Part shown: positions 1 to 7,247 of the stretch, one piece after another | Position numbering within the stretch: the stretch's first letter is position 1 | How the letters are laid out: every line of letters begins with the position of its first letter | DNA from: an uncultured Oscillospiraceae bacterium | GTDB taxonomy: Bacteria > Bacillota > Clostridia > Oscillospirales > Oscillospiraceae | NCBI GenBank assembly: GCA_910579965.1 | Contig: CAJTWF010000048.1 | Coordinates: 1 to 12,673, forward strand | Reading direction: 5' to 3' | Length of the DNA stretch: 12,673 bases | Translations under genes and position numbers: made by a program | The notes under the pieces: generated by a model | Told to the model about the DNA's origin: nothing | The model's input: the letters and a program-made list of their open reading frames with translations, nothing else | Database searches by the model: none

Positions 1-55
1 TCATCTTTACAGGAAAAAGTCTGCCTCTTGGCAGACTTTTTCGACAGGCTGATGC
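1..55. repeat. 55-bp inverted repeat, left copy, with hairpin
   Basis: These 55 bases are the exact reverse complement of the last 55 bases of the window (12619-12673); identity stops at base 56. The copy contains a perfect 12-bp stem (14-25 with 30-41, arm aaaaagtctgcc) and a 4-base tctt loop. Because A5 precedes and T5 follows the GC part, it could terminate transcription in either direction. A dispersed intergenic terminator-like repeat is the simplest reading. No transposase or target-site duplication is visible, so this is not shown to be a transposon end. Confidence 0.85.
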
Positions 56-264
56 GGCGGATGGTTCCGCCGCCTGTCTCGCGCCGCTATAATCAAACAA
101 CTTGAAAAGAAGCAGAGCTTCTTTTCAAGCGCCCAGGCGTTCAGCCTGGGCAGGCCGCTTTCGCGGCCTTGGTTTGGATTTCATCGTCAAATACAGCGTG
201 TGGAACACGCTGGCTGGCTTTGCCCGCCTGAAAAACAGCAGCGCTGTTTTTCAAGCTATTTGAC
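54..264. other. Dense multi-hairpin non-coding element, possible structured RNA
   Basis: No gene is supported here. The stretch is almost entirely made of perfect hairpins: 54-61/66-73; 101-113/117-129 (arm cttgaaaagaagc); 131-138/144-151; 152-158/163-169; 194-201/205-212; 229-239/243-253. Two longer-range stems close groups of them: AATC-AAAC at 91-98 pairs with GTTT-g-GATT at 172-180 around three hairpins, and gtcaaata at 186-193 pairs with tatttgac at 257-264 around two. This nested order is what a folded RNA or a folding single-stranded DNA would show. The strand is unknown. I do not recognise it as a named RNA class. A TATAAT word at 88-93 has no good -35 partner. Bases 265-331 show nothing I can name. 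Confidence 0.5.
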
Positions 265-331
265 AATATGTGCGCAGAATGGGCTGGATCTGCCGCCCCT
301 CCAGGGCCGCCTGGACGGTCTCGCCGATGAT

Positions 332-371
332 AAAAAACGGAGAGCCCCGCCCCCGTTCCCGGGGGCGGGGC
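332..371 (-). terminator. Rho-independent terminator of the TRAP/M81/aminotransferase operon
   Basis: An 11-bp all-GC stem (344-354 with 361-371, arm gccccgccccc, loop gttccc) is followed in the minus direction by a six-T run (A6 at 332-337 on the plus strand) after a short tctccg spacer. It sits 17 bases past the stop codon of the aminotransferase gene, so it marks the end of that operon. Confidence 0.85.
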
Positions 372-387
372 GGCACATCTCCAAAAC

Positions 388-1707
388 CTATTTGAGCCGG
401 GCAAAAATCCCGTCCATTTTTTCCAGCGCCAGCGCCAGGTCCTCCTCGGTGTGCTGGATGCCAAATCCGCAGTGACTGGGCGCAGGTCCCCGGCCGGGGT
501 CCACAAAATAGAGCCCCTCCTCCAGCGCCATCCCCACGAAGCGGCGATTTCTCTCCACGTCGTAGGCCTCGCAGACCTGCCGCCAGTCCAGATCCGTCTC
601 CGGGTCCTCCACGCCGAAATACATGCCGAACCGGGCGCCCATGCCCCGGCAGTGTCCCTTGACCCCGTGCCGCTGGAAGAGCTGATTGATGCCGCCGTAC
701 AGCTGCTCCGCCTTCCCCTCGATGCTGTCGTAAAAATCCGGCTCCAGCGCCATCTCAAAGCACTGTATGGCAGCCAGCACAGCCATGAGGGAGCCGGTGT
801 ACGTTCCGCTCATGCCCACCTTCCCCGCCGGGGCCAGGCACTCCATGATCTCCTTCTTCCCGCACAGGGCCGCGATGGGGAAGGTGCCGCCGATGGCCTT
901 GGCAAAGGTGGCCAGGTCCGGCGTAACGCCGTAGTACCCCTGGGCCGTCCCCGGCCGCATCCTCAGGCCGCAGATCACCTCGTCGAAGATGAGCACAATG
1001 CCCTCCCGGTCGCACAGCGCCCTAACCTGCTCCAGGTAGCTCTTCCGCGCCGGATAGCAGCCGCAGTTGAAGCTCACCGGCTCCATGATGATGCAGGCGA
1101 TCTGCCCCCGATACTTCTCACAGATGCGCTCCAGAACAGCGATGTCGTTAAAGGGCACGTTTTTCACCACATCCCGGAAGCACTTGGGCACCCCTGCTGT
1201 GTCCGGCAGGGTGGCCACCTCGCCGTCCCCGGCCATGTCCGCCTTGGCGTTGTGGTTGTACCAGATCAGCTCGTGCATCCCGTGGAAATGTCCCTCCATG
1301 CGTACGCACAGATCCCGTCCGGTGTACCCTCGGGCCAGGCGGATGGCCGCCTGGGTCACCTCCGTACCCGTGTTGCCCAGGCGGATGCGCTGGGCACAGG
1401 GTATCATCCGGCCCATCAGCTGGGCTAGGCGCAGGTGGTCCTCCGTGTCGAAGTTCATGACCGCCCCCCGGTCCAGAGCCTGCCGCGCGGCCTCCATCAG
1501 CCGGGGGTGGCCATAGCCGAACAGGGCCGCCCCGGCGGAGGTGTGAAAATCCAGGTACGCCTTTCCGTCCACGTCGTACAGCCGGCTGCCCTGGACCCGC
1601 TCCAGGTACAGCGGCGCACCCAGCACGGTGTGGAAGCGGTTGGCGGCGTCCACGCCGCCGATGTAATAGTTTTTTGCCCGATCAAACAGGGCCTTGTTCT
1701 TCTGCAT
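388..1707 (-). CDS. Class III PLP-dependent aminotransferase (glutamate-1-semialdehyde aminomutase-like)
   Basis: Predicted cytosolic fold-type I PLP enzyme of 439 residues that moves an amino group on a small substrate. Visible family landmarks: GNTGTE (111-116, phosphate cup), HFHG (140-143), IMEP (207-210), FDEV with Asp242 that contacts the PLP ring nitrogen, FAKAIGG with Schiff-base Lys270, and GTYTGS (301-306). The N-terminal GGVDAANRF differs from the GGVNSPVR usual in HemL, and no haem genes are nearby, so a beta-amino-acid or related aminotransferase/aminomutase is more likely than haem synthesis. I chose the ATG at 1707 because AAAGGAG (1716-1722) lies 8 bases upstream; an in-frame ATG at 1740 has no such site. 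The gene overlaps the M81 gene by 26 bases, which suggests translational coupling. It is the last gene of the operon. Family assignment is firm; substrate is unknown. Confidence 0.9.
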   Translation of the reverse strand: MQKNKALFDRAKNYYIGGVDAANRFHTVLGAPLYLERVQGSRLYDVDGKAYLDFHTSAGAALFGYGHPRLMEAARQALDRGAVMNFDTEDHLRLAQLMGRMIPCAQRIRLGNTGTEVTQAAIRLARGYTGRDLCVRMEGHFHGMHELIWYNHNAKADMAGDGEVATLPDTAGVPKCFRDVVKNVPFNDIAVLERICEKYRGQIACIIMEPVSFNCGCYPARKSYLEQVRALCDREGIVLIFDEVICGLRMRPGTAQGYYGVTPDLATFAKAIGGTFPIAALCGKKEIMECLAPAGKVGMSGTYTGSLMAVLAAIQCFEMALEPDFYDSIEGKAEQLYGGINQLFQRHGVKGHCRGMGARFGMYFGVEDPETDLDWRQVCEAYDVERNRRFVGMALEEGLYFVDPGRGPAPSHCGFGIQHTEEDLALALEKMDGIFARLK

Positions 1708-3199
1708 GGCAGGCACTCCTTTCGCCTTCTGCGGCGTCAAAATCGTCCAGAGGATAGATGGGTCTCCGGCAGCGCCGGTAGGGAAGGGATTTCAGATTTC
1801 TGGCGGAGCAGCCCGGCGTGTCGGCGTACAGCCAGGAGCCCATCACCCCTTCGTAGCAAGACATAAACGAGTGGGTGGCCCGCATGGCGATAATGCCCAT
1901 ATCTGCGGGGTCCAACCCCATAGTCAGCAGCATGTTCCTGTCGTGGGAGATGCACACCCTCTCGCACAGGATGATGTATACCGAACCGCACCTGAGCAGC
2001 GCCCGCAGGCCGGGACGGCTGACAAAGCCCCGCTGGGCCGGCCCCAGGTGGACGAAGGGTTGGTCGTTGACGGCCAAAACCTGGGCTGTGACGGACAGGC
2101 GCTGGTTGAAGGCCCCCGCGGCCCCGTTCCCGCCGATGGAGAAATCCGCCTGCGCGCCCACCCCCAGCGCGGCAGCCCGCAGGGCGCTCTCCCGGTCGGC
2201 CACCACCACCACGGAGGAGCAGTCCAGCTCCGCCTCCAGCAGCGCCCGGAGCACCACAGTGCCGTCCCCGGTGCTGCCCGCGTTGGGCACGTCTCCGTAG
2301 TCCACCAGGCATACGGGCCTGGGCAGGCTCCTGCACCGCTCCAGGGCCTCATGGATGTCCGGCATGGGCGGGTAGAAGGCCCGCCGGTTGGACCAGATGT
2401 GGTCCAGAATCGCCTGGGCCTCCGCCTCGGCCTCCCTGCCGGCGTCCTCGCGGAGAAACAGCGCAGCGCTGCACCCCAGGTCCGGCGCGTCCAGCCAGGG
2501 CTGGGTGAGGAACAGGGACCCGGACAGCACCTCCTCCCGGGCCAGCAGCGCCTTGAGCCGCTCCACCTCCCGGACCATGGGGCTGTCAATGGTGTTGGAG
2601 TTTTCGCAGGACATAATCATAGGGATGCGCCTCAGGAATTTCCGAGGCCTCTGCGGGCTCCGCAGCAGGGACAGCAGATGGTCCGCCGCCCGATAGCCCG
2701 TGTCGTAGTGGTCCACATGGGGATAGGTGTGATACCCGGCGCAGCCATCCAGCGCCGCCATCATCTCCTCCGTCATCATGGCGTGGAGGTCAAATGACGC
2801 GCAGAGGAAGGCCCTCTCCCCAAAGATCTGCCGCAGGCGGGTGAGCAGATACCCCTCGCAGTCGTCCAGCGTCTCGCTCTGCATGGCCCCGTGGAGCACT
2901 AACAGCGCGCCGTCCACCTCCCCGGCCTCTTGGGCCGAGGCGAACAGCTTCTCGCTCATCCGGGCGAAATCCTCCGCCCGGACCGGACCGGAGGCGCAGG
3001 CCTGGGCGAAGAAGCCCGGGAGCAGGGTCAGGTCCTCCTCCTGGTCAAACCGGGCGTAGGCGCCGCCCAGCTCCAGGGACGTGCCCCGCATGGTCTCCAG
3101 CGCCTCCCCCTCCAGCCAGGTGGTGAAGGCGGCGCAGCCGGCCTTCGCCGGAGAGAAGGAGTTGGCCTCCATGTGCAGGCCGCCGAGAAAGATTTTCAT
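1682..3199 (-). CDS. M81 family metallopeptidase (MlrC/microcystinase-like)
   Basis: 505-residue predicted zinc hydrolase of the MlrC family, whose founding member cleaves linearised microcystin; most relatives have unknown substrates. The N-terminal GGLHMEANSF matches the family HxETNTF start, and SFDLHA (135-140) and YPHVDHYDTG (159-168) are the other hallmark motifs. Glu11, Asp137, His139 and His161 occupy the positions expected, from family knowledge, for the metal ligands. The C-terminal half has the MlrC_C-type DYGDVPNAGSTGDGT (300-314) and SIGGN (354-358). Length is normal. Start: ATG at 3199 with AAGGAAG upstream; an ATG seven codons earlier (3220) is possible. It follows dctM after 32 bases and precedes the aminotransferase, so it probably opens an amide bond in the imported compound. 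Predicted cytosolic: no signal peptide. Confidence 0.92.
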   Translation of the reverse strand: MKIFLGGLHMEANSFSPAKAGCAAFTTWLEGEALETMRGTSLELGGAYARFDQEEDLTLLPGFFAQACASGPVRAEDFARMSEKLFASAQEAGEVDGALLVLHGAMQSETLDDCEGYLLTRLRQIFGERAFLCASFDLHAMMTEEMMAALDGCAGYHTYPHVDHYDTGYRAADHLLSLLRSPQRPRKFLRRIPMIMSCENSNTIDSPMVREVERLKALLAREEVLSGSLFLTQPWLDAPDLGCSAALFLREDAGREAEAEAQAILDHIWSNRRAFYPPMPDIHEALERCRSLPRPVCLVDYGDVPNAGSTGDGTVVLRALLEAELDCSSVVVVADRESALRAAALGVGAQADFSIGGNGAAGAFNQRLSVTAQVLAVNDQPFVHLGPAQRGFVSRPGLRALLRCGSVYIILCERVCISHDRNMLLTMGLDPADMGIIAMRATHSFMSCYEGVMGSWLYADTPGCSARNLKSLPYRRCRRPIYPLDDFDAAEGERSACHAEEQGPV

Positions 3200-3231
3200 T
3201 GTGATCGCTTCCTTCCGCATAGATGTCCGGA

Positions 3232-4518
3232 CTATCCGCCCAGATTGGCCAGGCTGGGGAGCCAGGTGCAGGTCTCCTGAACCAGGGTGACGACCAGCAG
3301 GCTGCCGATCAGCAGAACGAACCAGGGGATCAGCGCCCGGATCAGGCGGGCCATGGGGATCTCCCCCACCCGATTGACGGCGAAGAGGACCACGCCGAAG
3401 GGCGGGGACAGTACGCCGATCATCAGCGTGAGGACCATGACGATGCCCAGGTGGACCAGATCCACCCCCAGGCTGGTGGCAATGGGAACCAGGATGGGCG
3501 TCAGAATGGCGATGGCGGACACCGTCTCCATAAACATACCCACCACCAGCAGCATGACGACCACCAGCAGCAGGAAGACCACCTCGTGGTCTATGCCGCC
3601 CATGACCGAGGCGGTGATGGTCTGGGGAATTCTGGCCCGGACCAGGGCCGTGCCGAAGAGGTTGGAGGTGGCCACCAGGGCGCACAGGCCTACGGAGTCC
3701 CCGATGGTCTGCCGGACCACCTCACAGATGCCCTTGAAGTCCACCTCGCGGTATACGAAAAGACCCAGCGCGGCGGCGTAGACCACGGCGATGGCCGCAG
3801 ACTCCGTGGGCGTGAAGATGCCAGTGTAGATGCCCAGCAGGATGATGACCGGCGTCAGGCAGGGCAGAAAGCCCTCCTTGCAGGCCCGCAGAAGCTGCCG
3901 GAAGCCGGGCAGCGCATCCTTTGGGTACTTCCGGCGGATCGAGATGACGGTCACCAGGCCCATCATCATCAGGGCCATAATTGCCCCTGGAATCACGCCC
4001 GCCAGAAACAGCGCGCCGATGGATGCGCCGGAGATGGTCCCGTAGACCACCAGCGGCATACTGGGGGGAATGATGGGGCCCAGGGTGCTGGAGGCGCTGG
4101 TAATGGCGCAGGAGAAGTCCTTGTCGTACCCCGCGTCCTCCATGGCTTTGATCTCAATCCGGCCCAAACCGCTGGCGTCGGCGATGGCTGTACCGGACAT
4201 TCCGGCAAAGATGAAGCTGGCCAGCACGTTCACGTGTCCCAGTCCGCCGGGCAGCCAGCCCACCAGCACCCGAGCAAACCGGAACAGCCGGTCCGTCACG
4301 CCGCAGCGGTTCATCAGATTCCCCGCCAGCAGAAACAGGGGCACCGACAAAATCGTAAAGCTGTTGATGCCCGCCACCATCTGTCCACAGACGGTGGCCC
4401 ACTTGACGCCGCCGCTGCACGTCATGATGAACAGGGCCGACAGCCCCAGCGAGTAGGCCACCGGTATGCCCATCAGAAACAGCGCCAGCAGCAGGACAAG
4501 TCCCCACATCGGGCTCAT
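3232..4518 (-). CDS. dctM: TRAP transporter large permease, DctM family
   Basis: 428-residue integral membrane protein with about 12 hydrophobic segments. It is the large subunit of a tripartite ATP-independent periplasmic (TRAP) transporter, using an ion gradient to import substrate handed over by DctP. The sequence has the DctM family signature GMSGTAIADASGLGRIEIKA (106-125), the conserved ASSTLGPIIPPS (142-153), and the matching second-half motif TPTESAAIAVVYA. Length is typical. Its ATG shares ATGA with the dctQ stop (4515-4518), and AGGAGG stands 7 bases upstream inside dctQ, so the two permease subunits are translationally coupled. The stop is TAG, so TAG is a normal stop in this organism. 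Confidence 0.96.
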   Translation of the reverse strand: MSPMWGLVLLLALFLMGIPVAYSLGLSALFIMTCSGGVKWATVCGQMVAGINSFTILSVPLFLLAGNLMNRCGVTDRLFRFARVLVGWLPGGLGHVNVLASFIFAGMSGTAIADASGLGRIEIKAMEDAGYDKDFSCAITSASSTLGPIIPPSMPLVVYGTISGASIGALFLAGVIPGAIMALMMMGLVTVISIRRKYPKDALPGFRQLLRACKEGFLPCLTPVIILLGIYTGIFTPTESAAIAVVYAAALGLFVYREVDFKGICEVVRQTIGDSVGLCALVATSNLFGTALVRARIPQTITASVMGGIDHEVVFLLLVVVMLLVVGMFMETVSAIAILTPILVPIATSLGVDLVHLGIVMVLTLMIGVLSPPFGVVLFAVNRVGEIPMARLIRALIPWFVLLIGSLLVVTLVQETCTWLPSLANLGG

Positions 4519-5081
4519 AGGCGCTCCTCCTCTCTCGCCGCCTCCGCGGCCTCCCGGTCCGCCTCCAGCAGCTTCTCATTCTGCTCCTCCTGAGTGACGT
4601 AGACCATGTCTCCGGTGAGCAGGAAAACGCCCCGGATCAGGTTAAACACCACGCACAGCGCCAGACTGACAAGGACCACCGCGTACAGCCACTGCATCTC
4701 GAACCAACTGTTGGAGGGGGCCTTGACCCCCGTCTGCACCCCGACCTGCAGCCAAGCGCTGTAGGCGGCCGCCCCGGTGAAGCCCGCCATCAAAACCTGA
4801 TAGACAACCAGCAGCGCCAGACGGATTCCTGCGGTGAACTTGTCCAGCAGCATGGTGATGGCGATATTGGTTCCATAGAGATTGGCGATGGGCCAGGCCA
4901 GGAAGGTGTAGACGACATAGGAGAATCTGGCCAGCTCTTCGGTGCCGGAGAGGGACACCCCCAGCTTCCGGGCGCATACCTGGACCAGAATCAGCAGCAA
5001 TATTACCAGCAGCAGTGCGCCGTTGACGACTGTGACCCCGGTCTCAAAGCGGGCAAAGCCGCGCATCAGTCTTGCTTTCAT
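4515..5081 (-). CDS. dctQ: TRAP transporter small permease, DctQ family
   Basis: 188-residue small membrane subunit that pairs with DctM. Four hydrophobic segments are visible at roughly residues 16-36, 52-70, 86-110 and 131-156, the standard DctQ layout, with ARFSYVVYTFLAWP in the second segment as in relatives. The C-terminal 28 residues after the last segment are strongly charged and acidic (many Glu), a longer soluble tail than many family members have. Start: ATG at 5081 with GGAGG 7 bases upstream. It lies 75 bases downstream of dctP with a hairpin in between, and overlaps dctM by four bases. Confidence 0.93.
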   Translation of the reverse strand: MKARLMRGFARFETGVTVVNGALLLVILLLILVQVCARKLGVSLSGTEELARFSYVVYTFLAWPIANLYGTNIAITMLLDKFTAGIRLALLVVYQVLMAGFTGAAAYSAWLQVGVQTGVKAPSNSWFEMQWLYAVVLVSLALCVVFNLIRGVFLLTGDMVYVTQEEQNEKLLEADREAAEAAREEERL

Positions 5082-5117
5082 GGGATTTCCTCCGTGTGAT
5101 AGTCGTTGGAAGGAGGT

Positions 5118-5141
5118 CGGGGGGATGGACCCATCCCCCCG
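5118..5141 (-). promoter_or_regulatory. Stem-loop between dctP and dctQ
   Basis: A 10-bp perfect stem (5118-5127 with 5132-5141, arm cggggggatg) with a 4-base loop sits in the 75-base gap. In the transcribed direction it is followed by acctccttcc, not a T run, so it should not be a full terminator. Such a structure fits partial attenuation or protection of the upstream dctP message, giving more binding protein than permease. The role is inferred. Confidence 0.6.
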
Positions 5142-5156
5142 CCGGGGATATCAGAC

Positions 5157-6245
5157 TTATGCAATGCCCGCCATTGACCGGACCTCGTCCAGAGTTGTGA
5201 CCGTCCAGGTGGAGGCGAACAGATCGTTCCAGGCGGTCTCCGCGTTGGCGATGAAGCCGGAGATATCGCACGCCACCAGCTCACAGCCCTTGTCCTGCAT
5301 GGTCTTGAGGTAGTCCGCCTCCTGGGCGGTGCAGTTTTCCTGAATTAAGGCGGCGGCCTCCTGGGCGGCGCGGTCCACCGCAGCCTGGTAGTGGGCGGGC
5401 AGGGAATCGTACAGGGCGTTGTCCATCCAGATGCAGGTGGAATCCGCCAAGTGCCGGGTCTCCATAATGTAGTCCTGCACCTCGTAGAGGTTATAGGTCA
5501 CCATCTGCTCCCAGGGGCCCTCGGAGGCCTGAACCGCGCCGTTCTGGAGGGAGCTGTAGAGCTCGTTGAGGGAGATGGGCACGCATACTGCCCCGATGCC
5601 GTTGAACACGGCGTTCATCACCGCGTTGGTGTTCATGCGCAGCAGCACGCCCTGGAAGTCATCCACATTGGTCACGGGCTTGCTGCAGGAGGTGTTGCGG
5701 AAGCCGCGGTAGGACAGACCGCCCACATTCTTGGTGTTGTAGCTGGTCTCCATGGCGTCCAGGGCCTTCCCAATGAGATCGCTGCTCCACAGCTGCTCCA
5801 TCTGGTCCCAGGAGGTTATCATGAAGGGGGCGGTGATGAAGCCGTACTCCTCCATGTGGGTGGTGATGGCGATGGGACCGCTGCCGGTGAACTCCAGCTC
5901 GCCGCCTTTGACAGCCATGATAGCGTCGGTCTCACCGTAAAGGGTTCCGTCGGGGAAGACCTGTAGGTCAATAGCGCCGTCGGTATAGTCGCTGAGAAGC
6001 TCGGCGAAGGTGAAATAGCCGTCCACCATGGGGGAGCCAGTGGCGTAGGTGGTGGAGAGGGACCAGGCGTACTTGGTATCGAAAGATTCCGCCGGCTCGC
6101 CGGCGGGCTCCTTGTCATCGGGCTGCGCGGCGCTGGGGGCGGGCGGGTCCTTCGGCTCGTCCGGCTGCTTTGCGCAGTTATCGCCGCAGCCGGCAAGGGA
6201 GAGGAGCAGCGCAAGGAGCGTCAAGAGACTTACTAGCTTTTTCAT
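5157..6245 (-). CDS. dctP: TRAP transporter substrate-binding lipoprotein, DctP family
   Basis: 362-residue extracytoplasmic solute-binding protein. MKK, a hydrophobic stretch and LAGC with Cys20 form a lipoprotein signal, as expected for a Gram-positive TRAP receptor. A low-complexity Pro/Glu/Asp linker (about 28-52) follows, then the DctP domain. Arg203 in GVLLRM lies where the family has its carboxylate-binding Arg, so a carboxylated substrate is likely. SLNELYSSLQNGAVQASEGP (225-244) matches the conserved ELYtALqtGvvDg region, with the usual Asp replaced. Start: ATG at 6245, with AAAGGAAG at 6253-6260 seven bases upstream; a longer in-frame reading to 6455 has no signal peptide logic. It is the first structural gene of the TRAP/M81/aminotransferase operon. 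Confidence 0.95.
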   Translation of the reverse strand: MKKLVSLLTLLALLLSLAGCGDNCAKQPDEPKDPPAPSAAQPDDKEPAGEPAESFDTKYAWSLSTTYATGSPMVDGYFTFAELLSDYTDGAIDLQVFPDGTLYGETDAIMAVKGGELEFTGSGPIAITTHMEEYGFITAPFMITSWDQMEQLWSSDLIGKALDAMETSYNTKNVGGLSYRGFRNTSCSKPVTNVDDFQGVLLRMNTNAVMNAVFNGIGAVCVPISLNELYSSLQNGAVQASEGPWEQMVTYNLYEVQDYIMETRHLADSTCIWMDNALYDSLPAHYQAAVDRAAQEAAALIQENCTAQEADYLKTMQDKGCELVACDISGFIANAETAWNDLFASTWTVTTLDEVRSMAGIA

Positions 6246-6583
6246 ACGTGTTCTTCCTTTCAGATTTTTATTAATAACGCCCAACGGCGCTATTGATGCG
6301 GTATGTATATAGTTTGTCCCGCAAGCTCCGGCAGCCTCGGGAGAACCGAATGGACAAAATATATCTAAAGTATACATTTGAGGCTCGGAGAGCGCTCCGC
6401 CCCGAGGGGGCGGAGCGGCGGGCCTGGTGAAATGAATGCTGATACAATTTCCCACTTAGGAGGGCATCTCATCGCCCGTGGGCCGCCTATGGCGGATTAG
6501 GGTTGGATGGGCAGAAAGGCTGGAATAGCCAGGCTTTCTGCTAAAGATTACAATTCTTTTTGATATCGCTTCAAGAAAAAGCA
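6246..6583 (-). promoter_or_regulatory. gntR-dctP intergenic control region
   Basis: 338 bases without a gene. In transcribed order it holds an imperfect hairpin (6511-6541, one G-G mismatch), a perfect 11-bp GC hairpin without a T run (6393-6403/6407-6417), a GTATAC site sharing GTATACATT with the gntR palindrome (6370-6378), a second TATACAT word on the minus strand (6303-6309), and a long-range inverted repeat TTTGTCC/GGACAAA (6313-6319/6352-6358) in the probable leader. I find no convincing -35/-10 pair for dctP. Either the promoter is weak and activator-dependent or the operon is partly read through from gntR. Confidence 0.5.
6368..6379. promoter_or_regulatory. Candidate GntR operator upstream of dctP
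   Basis: The sequence aagtatacattt shares nine contiguous bases, GTATACATT, with the palindrome in front of gntR. FCD-type GntR proteins commonly bind short palindromes of the kind TnGTATACnA. Its place 123 bases before the dctP start is compatible with control of the transporter operon. Binding is inferred. Confidence 0.5.
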
Positions 6584-7234
6584 TCAAAGCATGATGCTCC
6601 CGGCGCGGCGGCGGGCGTTGACGATGTGCTCCCGGGCCATCTCCGATGCGCCGGAAGCGTCTCCCTGGTGCATCCGCTGTAAAATCAGGGTATGCTCGTG
6701 GATGGATTCCACCAGGGAGTCCAGACGCTGGCTGTGGACCGCCTCGGAGCCTCCCACGTCGTAGTAGACGTTCTGGAATCGGTTGTATTCATAGAGATTC
6801 TTCATAATCCGCACCAGCTGGCGGTTGTCCACATATTGTAGCAGAGCCTCGTGGAGGTACTCGTCCTCCTCCTTCATCCCCTGGTAGTCGTCCCGGCGCA
6901 GGGACTCATTGCGGCGGATCAGCTCCTCCAGACCGTCTCTGGAGATACGCTTGCAGGCCAGCTGCACCACGTAGGGCTCCAGAAGGAGGCGGATCTCAAA
7001 GCCGTCCGACACATCCCGCAGGGTCAGCTCCCGGACGAAAATGCCCCGGTTGGGGAAAATCTGCACCAGATTTTCCTCGTTCAGGGCGTTGATCGCCTCC
7101 CGAAAGGGGGTACGGCTGATTTGCAGCTCCTGGATGATCTCCTTTTCGTTCAACGGCTGGCCGGGGCGGTACTGTCCGCTGACAATCCGGTCCTTGATGG
7201 CTCGGTACGCTTTTTCTCTTAAAATGACCGCCAC
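6584..7234 (-). CDS. GntR family transcriptional regulator, FadR/FCD subfamily
   Basis: 216-residue DNA-binding regulator. A winged helix-turn-helix occupies about residues 5-68, with LNEKEIIQELQISRTPFREA as the recognition region and RGIFV in the wing. The remaining residues 75-212 form an all-helical FCD ligand domain; Asp124, His128, His181 and His203 match the usual metal-binding pattern of that domain. I chose GTG at 7234 because GGAGGT (7241-7246) lies 6 bases upstream and the predicted transcript begins near 7265. The ATG at 7258 would leave almost no leader and would sit inside the operator palindrome. It stands directly upstream of the TRAP operon on the same strand and is the obvious local regulator, probably responding to the imported compound or a breakdown product. 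Confidence 0.93.
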   Translation of the reverse strand: MAVILREKAYRAIKDRIVSGQYRPGQPLNEKEIIQELQISRTPFREAINALNEENLVQIFPNRGIFVRELTLRDVSDGFEIRLLLEPYVVQLACKRISRDGLEELIRRNESLRRDDYQGMKEEDEYLHEALLQYVDNRQLVRIMKNLYEYNRFQNVYYDVGGSEAVHSQRLDSLVESIHEHTLILQRMHQGDASGASEMAREHIVNARRRAGSIML

Positions 7235-7247
7235 AAAAATACCTCCA

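Noticed and set aside
88..93. TATAAT as a promoter for the hairpin element
   Set aside because: The best-placed -35 (TTCCGC at 65-70) matches poorly and falls in a hairpin; I left it out as a promoter call.
54..264. CRISPR array
   Set aside because: The hairpin arms all differ in sequence, there is no direct repeat with regular spacers, and no cas gene is in the window.
388..1707. hemL (glutamate-1-semialdehyde 2,1-aminomutase of haem synthesis)
   Set aside because: The GGVNSPVR start motif is absent and the operon context is catabolic transport, not tetrapyrrole synthesis.
3200..3685. Long N-terminal extension of the M81 frame (to 3685)
   Set aside because: The extension lies within dctM in another frame, is Gly/Pro/His-rich with no domain, and the family start motif with a ribosome binding site is at 3199.
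3223..4593. A 456-codon open frame on the plus strand rich in His, Gln and Asp
   Set aside because: It is the exact antisense of dctM, whose membrane codons read as His/Gln/Asp on the other strand; the dctM signature motifs decide the case.
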